DNA of 64,000 bases from JBDGYW01 sp964580055. Lineage in GTDB: Bacteria; Gemmatimonadota; Gemmatimonadetes; Gemmatimonadales; GWC2-71-9. Position numbers and translations under genes: made by a program. The notes beneath the pieces were generated by a model. It searched no databases and was not told where the DNA came from. It was given only the letters and a program-made list of their open reading frames with translations. Positions 1 through 9,605 of the stretch are shown piece by piece. Position 1 is the stretch's first letter, and each line of letters opens with the position of its first letter. The stretch covers positions 1 through 64,000 of the forward strand of contig CAZOJI010000023.1 of assembly GCA_964580055.1 (NCBI GenBank). The letters are read 5' to 3'.

Positions 1-64
1 TGTCTCATTGACTAAACCCACCCCACGCATAACATCAATCGGACAAACCATCAGGCGATCTACC

Positions 65-472
65 ATGACCCTATCGACCTTTCTCAAACTGTACGCCATT
101 GCCCTTCCGACATTCCTGGTCGTAGACCTGGTATGGCTGGGTTTCGTGGCGCGCTCCTTCTACCAGGACAAACTCGGCCATCTGCTTCGCGCCGACGTCA
201 ACTGGTATGCGGCGATCGTCTTCTATCTGCTGTTCGTGGTAGGAATGGTGATCCTCGTGGTCTGGCCCGCGGTGGAACGCCAGAGCCTCACGCGCGCGAT
301 TCTGCTGGGCGCGCTGCTCGGCCTGGTGACCTACGCCGCATACGATCTGACCAACCTGGCGACCATGAGTGGCTTCCCGACCGTAGTTGCGATCGTGGAC
401 ATGATGTGGGGTGCGGTGCTTTGCGCCACTGTCTGCACCGTCACCTACCTCGTGTGGAATTGGGTCAATTGA
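65..472 (+). CDS. DUF2177 family membrane protein
   Basis: A 135-residue integral membrane protein with about four hydrophobic segments: residues 5-25 (ending VDLVWLGF), 45-65, 75-95 and 105-130. The V-D-L-V-W-L-G opening and a conserved Y-D-L-T-N motif near residue 100 match the DUF2177 family, whose function is unknown. I chose the ATG at 65 because the in-frame sequence upstream of it (from 8) is polar and unlike the family, while MTLSTFLKLY begins the first membrane helix. It stands alone; a spacer of about 170 bp with no recognisable gene separates it from the next CDS. Confidence 0.8.
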   Translation: MTLSTFLKLYAIALPTFLVVDLVWLGFVARSFYQDKLGHLLRADVNWYAAIVFYLLFVVGMVILVVWPAVERQSLTRAILLGALLGLVTYAAYDLTNLATMSGFPTVVAIVDMMWGAVLCATVCTVTYLVWNWVN

Positions 473-643
473 GCACTCGGCAGGTACCATTCCTTCGTCG
501 CTGATCCCTCGAGCGCTATCACAGCCAACAGTGGTGCGCCGGACTGCCGGTGCCGAGATTTGTGCAGAGTCCCGAAGCAGTCCAGTTTTGGCCGTGTGTT
601 CTCTTCAGCCCGTGTCACCCAAGGTCGTGTTTCGCCTTTGAGA

Positions 644-1867
644 ATGAGAGCGTATTGGAGTTCCGTGGCAGTCCTCTGCCTTCACGCGATTGCGGCCTGC
701 GGTGGCGACAGGGATGCGGCCGAGGATGTGTGGGAGGGCACGATCGACACTCTACCCAGCGGTGCCGTCCTGGTGAGCAACCCTTCGTACGGAATCTGGG
801 ACAGCAGTTCCGCCTGGCGGGTCGTGGAAGCGCTGCGACTCGGCTCGCTCGAAGGATCCGGCCCCGAGCTGTTCGGGAGCATCTCCGCCTTGGAAGTGGA
901 TGCACGGGGGCGCATTTACGTTTTCGAAAGCCAGGCGCAGGAGATAAGGGTCTTCGATTCCACCGGAGTGTTCGTTCGCACCATCGGCCGCGAGGGCGCC
1001 GGGCCGGGCGAATTCCGCCAGGGAATCGGTTTGGCCTGGGCCCCCGCCGGGAATCTCTGGGCAGTCGATCCTGGGAACTCGCGAATCTCGGTATTCGATA
1101 CGGCGGGCACATATCTGTCCATGCGCCGCATCATGGGCGGTTACGTCAGGACCCCGTGGCCGGGCGGATTCGACGAGGATGGCCGGTTTTATCATTATGG
1201 CATCGATCTAGAATCCGAGTCCGGCGAGCGGTTCGTGATGGTACGGTTCGACACACTCCTCAATCCCATCGACACCGTGTGGGCCCCACGACCGCCCGAA
1301 GACCGGTATTTCGAGCTGCGGTCCGAGGGCGGTTTAACGCTGGCCGGCATCCCTTTCACCCCCTCGATCACATCGCGGATAGGACCTGCCGGGCACCTCT
1401 GGTTCTCCGATACGCGCGACTACCGCGTCTACGAGCGGAACGTAGCGGGTGATACACTGTCGATCGTGACGCGCGATTTCGAGCCTCTGCCGGTGACTGA
1501 TGCGGAGATCGACTCGGCAATGGCGAGTTTCGATTGGTTCACGCGCCAGGGTGGGCGAATCGACAGGTCGCGGTTTCCCAGGGTGAAGCCCGCCCTCCGG
1601 AGCATCTACATCGATGACGAGACTCGGCTCTGGGTGGTTCCCTACACGGACGCCGGCGACAGCAGGCGTGTGCTCGACGTCTTCGGGGCTTCCGGACGTT
1701 ACCTGGGCCGGTTGCGCCTGCCGTTTCGACTCGCCGGCAACCCGATTCCCTTGTTTCGGCGCGGCTCTATCTATGCGGTCACGCACGATGAACTGGACGT
1801 GCCGTACGTCGTGAGGGCGAGGATTGCAGGGATCACAGCCGAGATCCCGGACACGTTTGCTCGCTAG
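644..1867 (+). CDS. Six-bladed beta-propeller lipoprotein
   Basis: 407 residues. The N-terminus is a lipoprotein signal with lipobox I-A-A-C at Cys19, followed by GGD, so it should be lipid-anchored after export. The body carries repeated blade signatures, for example G-R-I-Y-V-F-E, G-A-G-P-G-E-F-R and G-H-L-W-F-S-D, typical of the NHL/6-bladed propeller lipoproteins abundant in Bacteroidota and Gemmatimonadota. The ATG at 644 was preferred over an earlier in-frame start at 560 because it begins the signal peptide directly. The ligand cannot be told from sequence. A G/C-rich hairpin lies just after the stop. Confidence 0.8.
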   Translation: MRAYWSSVAVLCLHAIAACGGDRDAAEDVWEGTIDTLPSGAVLVSNPSYGIWDSSSAWRVVEALRLGSLEGSGPELFGSISALEVDARGRIYVFESQAQEIRVFDSTGVFVRTIGREGAGPGEFRQGIGLAWAPAGNLWAVDPGNSRISVFDTAGTYLSMRRIMGGYVRTPWPGGFDEDGRFYHYGIDLESESGERFVMVRFDTLLNPIDTVWAPRPPEDRYFELRSEGGLTLAGIPFTPSITSRIGPAGHLWFSDTRDYRVYERNVAGDTLSIVTRDFEPLPVTDAEIDSAMASFDWFTRQGGRIDRSRFPRVKPALRSIYIDDETRLWVVPYTDAGDSRRVLDVFGASGRYLGRLRLPFRLAGNPIPLFRRGSIYAVTHDELDVPYVVRARIAGITAEIPDTFAR

Positions 1868-1870
1868 CTG

Positions 1871-1889
1871 CCCCGGTGTCTCCGGGGCG
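1871..1889 (+). terminator. Possible terminator hairpin after the propeller gene
   Basis: GCCCCGG (1871-1877) and CCGGGGC (1883-1889) form a perfect 7-bp stem with a 5-nt loop, four bases after the stop codon. There is no T tract behind it, so it may only stabilise the 3' end. Confidence 0.35.
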
Positions 1890-1946
1890 CCCCATTAACC
1901 GTCCGTAAGTCCCAACACTTCAAGAGCTTACGGAACAGCAAAACAA

Positions 1947-1975
1947 TTGATTTGAAGTCCGAAATTGGGTATATT
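1947..1975 (+). promoter_or_regulatory. Sigma-70-type promoter of gyrA
   Basis: TTGATT (1947-1952) and TATATT (1970-1975) are separated by exactly 17 bp. Transcription would begin near 1982, about 50 nt before the gyrA ATG. The leader contains a small hairpin (AAGGGG 1989-1994 with CCCCTT 2004-2009) followed by a short T run. Confidence 0.55.
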
Positions 1976-2034
1976 TGCGAGACCTCCGAAGGGGTCCACG
2001 CGGCCCCTTTTCTCGTATCCCATACAGGACGACA

Positions 2035-4533
2035 ATGACAGGCCCGAACAACCGCGAACGCATTCTCTCCCGCCTCATCGAAGACGAACTCAAAGAATCT
2101 TTCATCGACTACTCCATGAGCGTCATAGTGCAGAGGGCGCTGCCCGATGTGCGTGACGGCCTCAAGCCGGTACACCGCCGCATTCTCTACGCGATGAACG
2201 AGTTGGGCCTCCAGCCCGGGCGTGGTTACAAGAAGAGCGCAACAGTGGTTGGAGACGTGTTGGGCAAATACCACCCGCACGGTGATTCCGCCGTCTACGA
2301 CTCGCTGGTGCGCATGGTTCAGGATTTCTCAATGCGCTATCCTCTGGTCGATGGGCAGGGAAACTTCGGGTCGGTGGACGGCGACAGTGCGGCGGCCTAC
2401 AGGTACACGGAGGCGCGGCTCACTCGTGCGGCCGTGGCGATGTTGGAAGATATCGACAAAGAGACCGTCGACTTCGCTCTCAATTTCGACGACCGTCTCC
2501 AGGAACCAACCGTCCTTCCGTCCAAGCTGCCCAATCTTCTCGTCAACGGCTCGTCCGGTATCGCGGTCGGCATGGCCACCAACATTCCGCCTCACAACAT
2601 CGTGGAGATAGCCTGCGCGCTCAAGCACCTGATCGACAATCCCGAATCTGAGGTGAGAGACCTCCGCAAGTACGTGCTGGGCCCCGACTTCCCCACGGCC
2701 GGGTTCATATACGGGCGCGAGGGATTGGACGAATGCTACGAGACCGGTCGCGGTCGAATCGTGATGCGGGCGCGCGTTCAGGTCGAAGAAAGGGAATCGA
2801 GCGGCAAGGCACAGATCGTGGTGACCGAGATCCCCTTCCAGGTCAACAAGGCGCGTCTCATAGAGCAGATCGCCGACGGGGTGCGGCAACGGAAGATCAC
2901 GGACATCTCGGCGCTGAGGGACGAGACCGACCGGGACGGCATGCGGATCGTGATCGAGTTGAAGCGGGATGCCAACCCCAAGGTGGTGCTCAATCAGCTG
3001 TACAAGCGGACGCAGATGCAAACCACTTTCGGGGTGATAATGCTGGCGCTGGTGGACGGCGTCCCCCGGGTATTGAATCTGAAGGAGATGCTGCAGCAGT
3101 TCGCGGATCATCGCCACGAGATCATCACCAGGCGCTCTCAGTTCGATCTCGACAAGGCTCAGGCGCGGGAGCACATACTCGAAGGTCTCAAGATCGCGGT
3201 CGACAACATCGACGCGGTGATCAAGATCATCCGGGGCGCACAAGATGTGGAGGCGGCGGACAAGGCTCTGCGCGAGACCTTCAACCTCACCGAGAAGCAG
3301 AGCGAGGCCATACTCAACATGCGTCTCGCCAGGCTCACTTCACTCGAGATCGAAAAGCTCGAGGCGGAGTTGAAAGAATTGCGTGCTCTAATCAAGAACC
3401 TGCAGGAGATCCTGGCATCCAGAGAGCGACGCATGGAGATCTTGAAGTCGGAGCTGGAAGACGTGATCGAGCGCTTCGGCGATCCGCGCCGCAGCGAGAT
3501 TGTGGCCGACGAGGGCGAGTTCTCGGTGGAAGACTTGATCGCCGAAGAGGACATGGTCATCACGATTTCCCACTCCGGCTACATGAAGCGCATACCTGTC
3601 AGCACGTACCGTCGCCAAAGGCGTGGAGGGCGCGGCCTCAATGGCATGGGCACCAAGGAAGACGACTGGGTGGAACACCTCTTCGTCGCTTCCACTCATG
3701 ACTACGTGCTGTTCTTCACGCAGACCGGTAGAGTCTATTGGCTGAAGGTCTATGACATTCCTCAAGGAGGAAGGGCCGCCCGCGGCAAACCGATAATCAA
3801 TCTCATAGAGATTCAGGCGGGCGAGCACATTGCCGCATTCGTCAATGTGCGAGACTTCGGTGACGATCAGTTCCTGATGTTTGCCACGGCGGAAGGGACG
3901 ATAAAGAAGACCAAGCTCTCCGCCTATGGACATCCGCGCGCAAACGGCATCAACGCGATCAATATCGACAAGGACGACAAGCTGATCGACGTACGGCGCA
4001 CCGACGGCACCAACGATATCGTGTTGGCCACGTGGCAGGGCATGAGCATACGGTTTTCCGAAAAGGATGTTAGGGAAACGGGTCGAGCCACGGCGGGGGT
4101 GAGAGGTATCGCGCTACAAGGTGACGATCGAGTCATAGAAATGGTGGTTGTGCGCCGCGACGCGACCCTCTTGGTGGTGAGTGAGAAGGGGTTGGGCAAG
4201 CGATCCGAGCTAGCCGACTACCGCGTGCAGAAGCGGGGCGGCAAGGGCATCATCACCCTCAGGTGTACGGAGAGGACCGGGAACATAGTGGCGCTCAAGG
4301 AGGTGCAACCCGACGACGAACTCATGATGGTGACCCGCAAGGGTGTTATCATTCGTGTGCCGGTAGAAGGGATTCGAATCAGCGGGCGCAATACCCAGGG
4401 GGTCAGGGTAATGAACCTAGATCCCGGCGACGTGGTGGTTGATGTGGCACGGGTTGTGACGGAAGCCGACGAAGCAGACGTCGAAACGAGTGATACCGAG
4501 AGCAGCGCGGCAGCGCTCGAGGGTGAGGAATAG
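2035..4533 (+). CDS. gyrA: DNA gyrase subunit A
   Basis: 832 residues. The breakage-reunion subunit of gyrase, which introduces negative supercoils with GyrB. The catalytic tyrosine is Tyr124 in the R-Y-T-E motif. The quinolone-resistance region reads HPHGDSAVYD, keeping Ser85 and Asp89 (equivalent to E. coli Ser83 and Asp87), the usual sensitive state. The GyrA box QRRGGRG (residues 528-534) in the C-terminal pinwheel marks it as GyrA rather than ParC. It ends in an acidic tail of about 20 residues. The start at 2035 matches the family N-terminus (RILSRLIEDELKESFIDYSM); an upstream in-frame extension from 1975 lies across the promoter. No gyrB is in the window. Confidence 0.97.
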   Translation: MTGPNNRERILSRLIEDELKESFIDYSMSVIVQRALPDVRDGLKPVHRRILYAMNELGLQPGRGYKKSATVVGDVLGKYHPHGDSAVYDSLVRMVQDFSMRYPLVDGQGNFGSVDGDSAAAYRYTEARLTRAAVAMLEDIDKETVDFALNFDDRLQEPTVLPSKLPNLLVNGSSGIAVGMATNIPPHNIVEIACALKHLIDNPESEVRDLRKYVLGPDFPTAGFIYGREGLDECYETGRGRIVMRARVQVEERESSGKAQIVVTEIPFQVNKARLIEQIADGVRQRKITDISALRDETDRDGMRIVIELKRDANPKVVLNQLYKRTQMQTTFGVIMLALVDGVPRVLNLKEMLQQFADHRHEIITRRSQFDLDKAQAREHILEGLKIAVDNIDAVIKIIRGAQDVEAADKALRETFNLTEKQSEAILNMRLARLTSLEIEKLEAELKELRALIKNLQEILASRERRMEILKSELEDVIERFGDPRRSEIVADEGEFSVEDLIAEEDMVITISHSGYMKRIPVSTYRRQRRGGRGLNGMGTKEDDWVEHLFVASTHDYVLFFTQTGRVYWLKVYDIPQGGRAARGKPIINLIEIQAGEHIAAFVNVRDFGDDQFLMFATAEGTIKKTKLSAYGHPRANGINAINIDKDDKLIDVRRTDGTNDIVLATWQGMSIRFSEKDVRETGRATAGVRGIALQGDDRVIEMVVVRRDATLLVVSEKGLGKRSELADYRVQKRGGKGIITLRCTERTGNIVALKEVQPDDELMMVTRKGVIIRVPVEGIRISGRNTQGVRVMNLDPGDVVVDVARVVTEADEADVETSDTESSAAALEGEE

Positions 4534-4568
4534 AAACCGACAGAACAGACCCACCGGCACCATCCGCC

Positions 4569-5522
4569 TTGGTCTCGATCGACGATATTCGTGAGGCGGC
4601 ATCGGGACTCGTTGGAGTGACCTCTCCCACTCCATTGGTACCGGTGCCCGCACTCGAACCCGAGGCTGGATTCCCAGTCTACCTCAAGCTCGAGAACAAG
4701 CACGCCACGGGCGCCTTCAAGATGCGCGGCGCATGGACGGCTATCCGTCGTTTGCCGGAGGACAAACACTCGTCGGGAGTGCTGACCTATTCGAGCGGTA
4801 ACCACGGGCAAGCAGTGGCATTTGCGGCACAGCGACTCGGTGTGCGTGCAGTGATAGTCATGCCGGAGACGGCTCCCGCGACGAAGATAGAAGGGGTCAA
4901 GCGATGGGGTGGTGAAACGGTATTTGCCGGGACCACCTCGGAAGACCGTTTCGAAAAGGGCATGGAAATGGCTGAGGCCGACGGGCTCACGGTGATCCCA
5001 CCGTTTGACCATCCCGACATCATTGCCGGGCAAGGTACGGCGGGTCTGGAGATAGTAGACCAGCTGCCGGAGGTCGCGCACGTGGTCTTTCCGGTGGGTG
5101 GAGGTGGGCTGGGAGCAGGCGTCACCGCGGCGTTGACGGCGTTGCGTCCCGAGGCGGCATTGACCGGGGTTGAGCCGGAGGGGTCAGCAGCATTCGGAGC
5201 CTCACTCAGTGCGGGCAGGCCGGTGCGTCTCGACGGGACGCAAAGTGTCGCGGACGGGCTGCTTCCACTTTGCGTCGGGTCCATTACCTTCAACCATCTA
5301 TACGGGCGCGCCGACGCGGTAACCGTGTCTGATTCAGCGATCGCTAAAGCAACGCTCTGGTTGCGCGGCGATCTGGGCGTGATGGCTGAACCTTCCGGTG
5401 CTGTGACGACCGCGGCTCTTCGCGCCGGTGCAATTGTGCCGAAAGGGCCTGTTGTCTTGATAGTCAGCGGCGGCAACGCTGACCCTAAGGTCCTCGAGAA
5501 CCTGGCGAAGTTCGAAGCATAG
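4569..5522 (+). CDS. Threonine/serine dehydratase (PLP fold type II)
   Basis: 317 residues, the length of catabolic threonine ammonia-lyase and serine racemase-like enzymes with no C-terminal ACT domain, so allosteric control by isoleucine is not expected. Visible motifs: the PLP lysine in GAFKMRGA near residue 50, the PLP-phosphate and asparagine loop SSGNHGQ near residue 75, and the glycine loop GGGGL near 180. It starts with TTG; the preceding in-frame stop is at 4524 and no ATG or GTG lies between. It follows gyrA by 35 bp and may be read through from it. L-threonine, L-serine or another hydroxy amino acid could be the substrate; sequence alone does not decide. Confidence 0.85.
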   Translation: MVSIDDIREAASGLVGVTSPTPLVPVPALEPEAGFPVYLKLENKHATGAFKMRGAWTAIRRLPEDKHSSGVLTYSSGNHGQAVAFAAQRLGVRAVIVMPETAPATKIEGVKRWGGETVFAGTTSEDRFEKGMEMAEADGLTVIPPFDHPDIIAGQGTAGLEIVDQLPEVAHVVFPVGGGGLGAGVTAALTALRPEAALTGVEPEGSAAFGASLSAGRPVRLDGTQSVADGLLPLCVGSITFNHLYGRADAVTVSDSAIAKATLWLRGDLGVMAEPSGAVTTAALRAGAIVPKGPVVLIVSGGNADPKVLENLAKFEA

Positions 5523-5529
5523 ACTGCCT

Positions 5530-7011
5530 ATGACGACTGCTGAGCGAGCCAGAATCCTTGTTGTCGATGATGACGAGGGGCTGCTCAAAACGCTTACGTG
5601 GATTCTGAAGGACAAGGGCCACGAGGTCATTTCCGTGTCCGACAGCGTTGGCTTGTTGCCTCGAATGCTCGAGGAACGTCCGGACCTCCTGATGCTCGAC
5701 ATCATGATGCCCAAGGTGGATGGTCTGCAGCTTCTGGAACAGATCAAGGCAGACGAGCGGTGGCGCGATCTACCGGTGCTGATGATCTCATCCATGTCGC
5801 CGGAAGATGGTACCGTCAGCGCATTGGAGTCGGGCGCCTCGGACTTCATTTCCAAGCCCTTCCGCGTAAAAGAGTTGCTCGCCCGCGTTGAAGCTCACTT
5901 GAGGACCGGTCGGGCGCTTCGCGAGGCCCGCAGGGAGGCTCAGGAAAACGCAGCCGAAGCCAAGGCGCGCGCTGAAGAAGCGACGATCCGTGCTGAGATG
6001 GTGGATATCCTCCACGAGGTTACCGACGCACTGACTTCCGAGGAGATCTACCAAGTCCTAGCGCAGCGCGTGGCACACGTGCTCAACATTGCGAAATGCT
6101 CACTGGTGATTCCGCAACCCGGCGGCCAAGTCGGGCTGATCGTTGTCGCGTCCGACAACCCGATGCTGCGGAACTTGGAGATCCAGCTCGACGGATATCC
6201 GGAGATAAGGCGGGCCTTGGATACAAACTTGCCGGTCCTCATCGCTGACGTCCAGGCGGACTCGCTCTACGCGGAAGTCAGAGAGCGCTGGCGCGAAGAA
6301 GGTATCACGGTGTCGACCAAGTCGGTAATCGCCATTCCATTCACCCTGCACGGATCTCAGCCGGGCGTGTTCTTTCTGAGAACCATGGCTGACGGTGTCA
6401 CGCTCACCGAGGCGGACGTCGAGTTCGCCGAGGGAGTCATCCGCACCGCGGTGAACGCTATCGAAAAGGCGTACCAGCTCGAAACCGTCGAATCCGACCG
6501 AGAGAAGTACCGTTGGCTCGCCACGGTAGACGCGTTGACGGGCTGTATGAATCGGCGAGCATTCACGGACCGTCTCGAGCGCGAACTCGAGCGCGTACGA
6601 CGCTACAACGTCGAACTCAGCATCTTGATGATAGACCTCGATCGGTTCAAGGACGTGAACGACAGCTTCGGTCACATAGTGGGAGACGGTGTTCTGCGTC
6701 AGTTGGGCGATCTGTTGAGGGAAGAAGTGCGGTCTGTTGACCTCGCAGCACGTTACGGAGGAGAGGAATTCGTAATTCTGCTTCCCGATACCGACTTGGA
6801 CGGCGCTGTAGCCTTTGCTGAACGTCTCCGCAAGCGGGTTGAACAGAAAAACTTCGCACAAACCGGCAACCCGCTGCGAATCACGGTCTCCGTTGGGGTT
6901 GCGACTGCGAGCCTGGAAGGCGAACTCACGGAACCGGAATCGCTGATTGCGCGAGCCGATGAAGCGCTCTATCGTGCGAAGAACGAGGGTCGAAATCGGG
7001 TGAGGCCATGA
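5530..7011 (+). CDS. Response regulator with REC, GAF-like and GGDEF domains (diguanylate cyclase)
   Basis: 493 residues. An N-terminal receiver (1-120) has the acidic pair DDD near residue 12, phospho-acceptor Asp57 in LDIMMPK, and KPF. A coiled coil (about 130-160, rich in A/E/R) leads to a GAF-like sensor (about 165-320), then a GGDEF domain. The active-site motif is GGEEF (410-414), which is functional in the family, and an RxxD inhibitory site (RSVD, 401-404) sits five residues ahead, so product feedback by c-di-GMP is expected. Its stop overlaps the start of the kinase gene (ATGA), indicating co-translation. No cognate histidine kinase is adjacent. Confidence 0.9.
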   Translation: MTTAERARILVVDDDEGLLKTLTWILKDKGHEVISVSDSVGLLPRMLEERPDLLMLDIMMPKVDGLQLLEQIKADERWRDLPVLMISSMSPEDGTVSALESGASDFISKPFRVKELLARVEAHLRTGRALREARREAQENAAEAKARAEEATIRAEMVDILHEVTDALTSEEIYQVLAQRVAHVLNIAKCSLVIPQPGGQVGLIVVASDNPMLRNLEIQLDGYPEIRRALDTNLPVLIADVQADSLYAEVRERWREEGITVSTKSVIAIPFTLHGSQPGVFFLRTMADGVTLTEADVEFAEGVIRTAVNAIEKAYQLETVESDREKYRWLATVDALTGCMNRRAFTDRLERELERVRRYNVELSILMIDLDRFKDVNDSFGHIVGDGVLRQLGDLLREEVRSVDLAARYGGEEFVILLPDTDLDGAVAFAERLRKRVEQKNFAQTGNPLRITVSVGVATASLEGELTEPESLIARADEALYRAKNEGRNRVRP

Positions 7012-8084
7012 GTAGACGTTGCCCTAGATGCAAAAACGTGTACGCGGATGATGCGCGTTTCTGTCCCAAGGATGGGACGCCGCTCGTGGAGACAACAGGA
7101 CAGGTGGGGGAGGCGGCTTCGAGTCCGGGCGCTTCAGAGGGCTCCAGGACGGTGGCACGCAAGATTGTTCCCAAGGCAGGGGCATCGCTCGACCGTGCCG
7201 CAACGCTCGTGAACGAGGTACTGGACAACCGGTATCAGGTGAAGGGTCGGTTGGGTGAGGGAGGCATGTCTTTCGTTTACGAGGCAACCGACGTCCATAC
7301 CGGCAAGGAGCTGGCCATCAAGGTTCTCAGCCCGAAGCTCAGCAGAGATTCGAACTCAGTACAACGTTTGCGCCGCGAGGCGGGGTTGGCGATGCGGCTG
7401 CAACATCCTAATGTGTGCAGAATCCTGCGCCTGGGAGAAACGGAAGACGGTCTCATATATTTGGTAATGCCGTACTTGCGCGGCGAGCTGCTATCCGACC
7501 GCGAGGGCAAGGTCGGACAAATGGATCCGTCGGAAGGGCTGGAGTACCTGGTACAGTGCTGCGCGGGACTGCACTACGCGCATCAACAAAACATTGTCCA
7601 CCGCGATCTCAAGCCCGAGAACATAATGCTCGTCCCGGGGAAGGACGGCACGACCGCGGCGGTTGTGATGGACTTCGGCCTAGCCAAGCAGAGCCAGGCG
7701 GACCCGAGCATGGCAAAGCTGACCGCAACCGGGATCATATTGGGCACTCCCGAGTTCATGAGCCCCGAGCAGATCCGCGGCAAGGATATTGATGCGCGCA
7801 GCGATGTGTATGCCTTGGGAATCGTGGCTTTCGAGATGTTCACCACTCGGCTCCCCTTTGAAGGGCGAACGCCGCAAGAGATGATGATTTCGCGTCTGCG
7901 AGGCAAACCGACTCCGCTCAAGAAGTTCCGGTCGGGCTTCCCGCCGAAACTGGATGCGGCTCTGACGAAATCCATGGCCACGGACCCGGACGACCGCTAT
8001 CCCACCGCACTCGCGTTCGGCGAGGCTTTGGTCAACGCCTATGGCGGTCCCAATCCGGATCGCCTGCGTGCAATGCTGCGGTAG
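7008..8084 (+). CDS. Serine/threonine protein kinase with N-terminal zinc ribbon
   Basis: 358 residues. The first 25 residues form a short zinc ribbon (CPRCKNVYADDARFCPKDG). The Hanks-type kinase domain (about 70-340) has the glycine loop GEGGMSFVYEA, ATP lysine Lys105 (AIK), catalytic HRDLKPEN with Asp200, DFG with Asp222 and a GTPEFMSPEQ activation-segment end. All catalytic residues are present. There is no transmembrane helix or PASTA/sensor domain after the kinase, so it is predicted cytosolic. It overlaps the REC-GGDEF gene by 4 bp, linking protein phosphorylation to c-di-GMP signalling. Confidence 0.9.
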   Translation: MSRRCPRCKNVYADDARFCPKDGTPLVETTGQVGEAASSPGASEGSRTVARKIVPKAGASLDRAATLVNEVLDNRYQVKGRLGEGGMSFVYEATDVHTGKELAIKVLSPKLSRDSNSVQRLRREAGLAMRLQHPNVCRILRLGETEDGLIYLVMPYLRGELLSDREGKVGQMDPSEGLEYLVQCCAGLHYAHQQNIVHRDLKPENIMLVPGKDGTTAAVVMDFGLAKQSQADPSMAKLTATGIILGTPEFMSPEQIRGKDIDARSDVYALGIVAFEMFTTRLPFEGRTPQEMMISRLRGKPTPLKKFRSGFPPKLDAALTKSMATDPDDRYPTALAFGEALVNAYGGPNPDRLRAMLR

Positions 8085-8192
8085 GTAGGGTATTCTCACA
8101 TCCACCGGTAGTCCGAAGCGCATGAGTGGGGCACTCTCCGTCGCGGATTCTCCTCGCCGTAATCACAAGTCTGTGCAAGGAGGGAGTTGAGG

Positions 8193-9569
8193 ATGGAAGG
8201 TTCTGGAAGCCATAGAGGAAACTGGGGCTCGAAACTCGCGTTCATCTTCGCTGCATCCGGATCTGCGATCGGTCTGGGGAGCATATGGCGGTTCCCGCTC
8301 TACACAGGACGGAACGGCGGTGCCGTTTTCGTTTTCGCATACATCCTTGCGGTTTTTTTCATCGGTTTCACCGTGATGCTGGTCGAGTTGACCATAGGAC
8401 GGCATGCTCAGAAGAACCCGGTCGGAGCGTTCAAGCACATCAAGCCCGGTACCCCGTGGAAGCTGGTAGGCTACATGGGCGTTGCGTGCGGAGTGGTCAT
8501 TCTCTCCTACTATTCGGTGATCGCCGGTTGGGCCACCGGCTATTTCTACAAAACCATTGTGGGTGCTTTCCCCAGTGAGGTTACCTGGGAGAGTTCGGCG
8601 TCACTATTCGGCAGCTTCGTTGCGAATCCGGCTGCCGTGCTGTTTTGCCTTTTCCTTGCAATAGCGGTCACTTCGTTCGTGATTTCCAAGGGGGTCAAGG
8701 AGGGTATTGAACGCTGGTCCAAGATCCTCATGCCGGTCTTGTTCGCTCTGATAATCATCATGGCAGTCCGGGCCGTGTTCCTCCCGGAAGCCGGAAACGG
8801 GTTGCTCTTCTACCTGAAGCCGGACTTGTCCGAATTCAGTCCCCGCGTCCTGTTCTTCGCGGTGGGTCAGGCGTTCTTCTCGCTCAGTTTGGGCATGGGA
8901 ACGATGATGACCTACGGTAGCTACTTGGAGAAGAATGACAATCTCGTGTCTTCCGCCGGCTGGGTGTGCTTTTCTACCACCTTGGTCGCCATCCTCGCCG
9001 GCATCATAATCTTCCCCACGTTGTTCGACACACTGCACCTCACACCGGAAACGTTCAAACAGCAGTTCGAAGTCGACGCGGGTTTGATGTTCCAGGTTTT
9101 CCCCATCATCATATCGCAGATGCCGGGAGGATACCTCTTCGGCGTGATGTTCTTCACTCTGCTCCTGATCGCGGCCCTGACTTCGACAATCTCGATGCTG
9201 GAAGTGCCCACGGCCTATTTCGTTGATGAGCTGGGATGGAATCGCTCTAGAGCAGCGTACACGCTGGGCGGGGTCGCTCTGCTACTGGGCGTTCCGTCAG
9301 CGCTCTCCGCCGGGGGGGTGAGATTCCTTACGGAATTCAACTTTCTGGGAAAGGCGGATCTGATCTTCGGCAACATCTTGCTCGCCATCGGCGGACTGTT
9401 CATGTGCCTCTTCGTGGCTTACGCTTGGAAGTTCAAGAACGCGCTCGCGGAGATCGCCCTTGGAAACAAGCACTTTTCCCTGCGGCCCCTGTGGATGTTC
9501 AACGTAGCCGTCACCGCTCCGGTTGCCGTAATACTCATCCTGATCTTCATCAGGACTCTCACGGGGTAG
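8193..9569 (+). CDS. Sodium-dependent transporter, NSS (SLC6) family
   Basis: 458 residues, about 11 membrane helices. The first helix carries the family hallmark of unwound TM1 with sodium and substrate contacts: FAASGSAIGLGSIWRFPLYT. Bacterial members import amino acids or related small molecules with sodium. The start is set by an AAGGAGGG ribosome site (8177-8184) eight bases before the ATG at 8193; a TTG six bases earlier would be too close to it. The substrate cannot be deduced from the sequence. Confidence 0.92.
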   Translation: MEGSGSHRGNWGSKLAFIFAASGSAIGLGSIWRFPLYTGRNGGAVFVFAYILAVFFIGFTVMLVELTIGRHAQKNPVGAFKHIKPGTPWKLVGYMGVACGVVILSYYSVIAGWATGYFYKTIVGAFPSEVTWESSASLFGSFVANPAAVLFCLFLAIAVTSFVISKGVKEGIERWSKILMPVLFALIIIMAVRAVFLPEAGNGLLFYLKPDLSEFSPRVLFFAVGQAFFSLSLGMGTMMTYGSYLEKNDNLVSSAGWVCFSTTLVAILAGIIIFPTLFDTLHLTPETFKQQFEVDAGLMFQVFPIIISQMPGGYLFGVMFFTLLLIAALTSTISMLEVPTAYFVDELGWNRSRAAYTLGGVALLLGVPSALSAGGVRFLTEFNFLGKADLIFGNILLAIGGLFMCLFVAYAWKFKNALAEIALGNKHFSLRPLWMFNVAVTAPVAVILILIFIRTLTG

Positions 9570-9605
9570 CGGCGAAGAAACAGTTGATGCGCAAGGGGGA
9601 CACAG

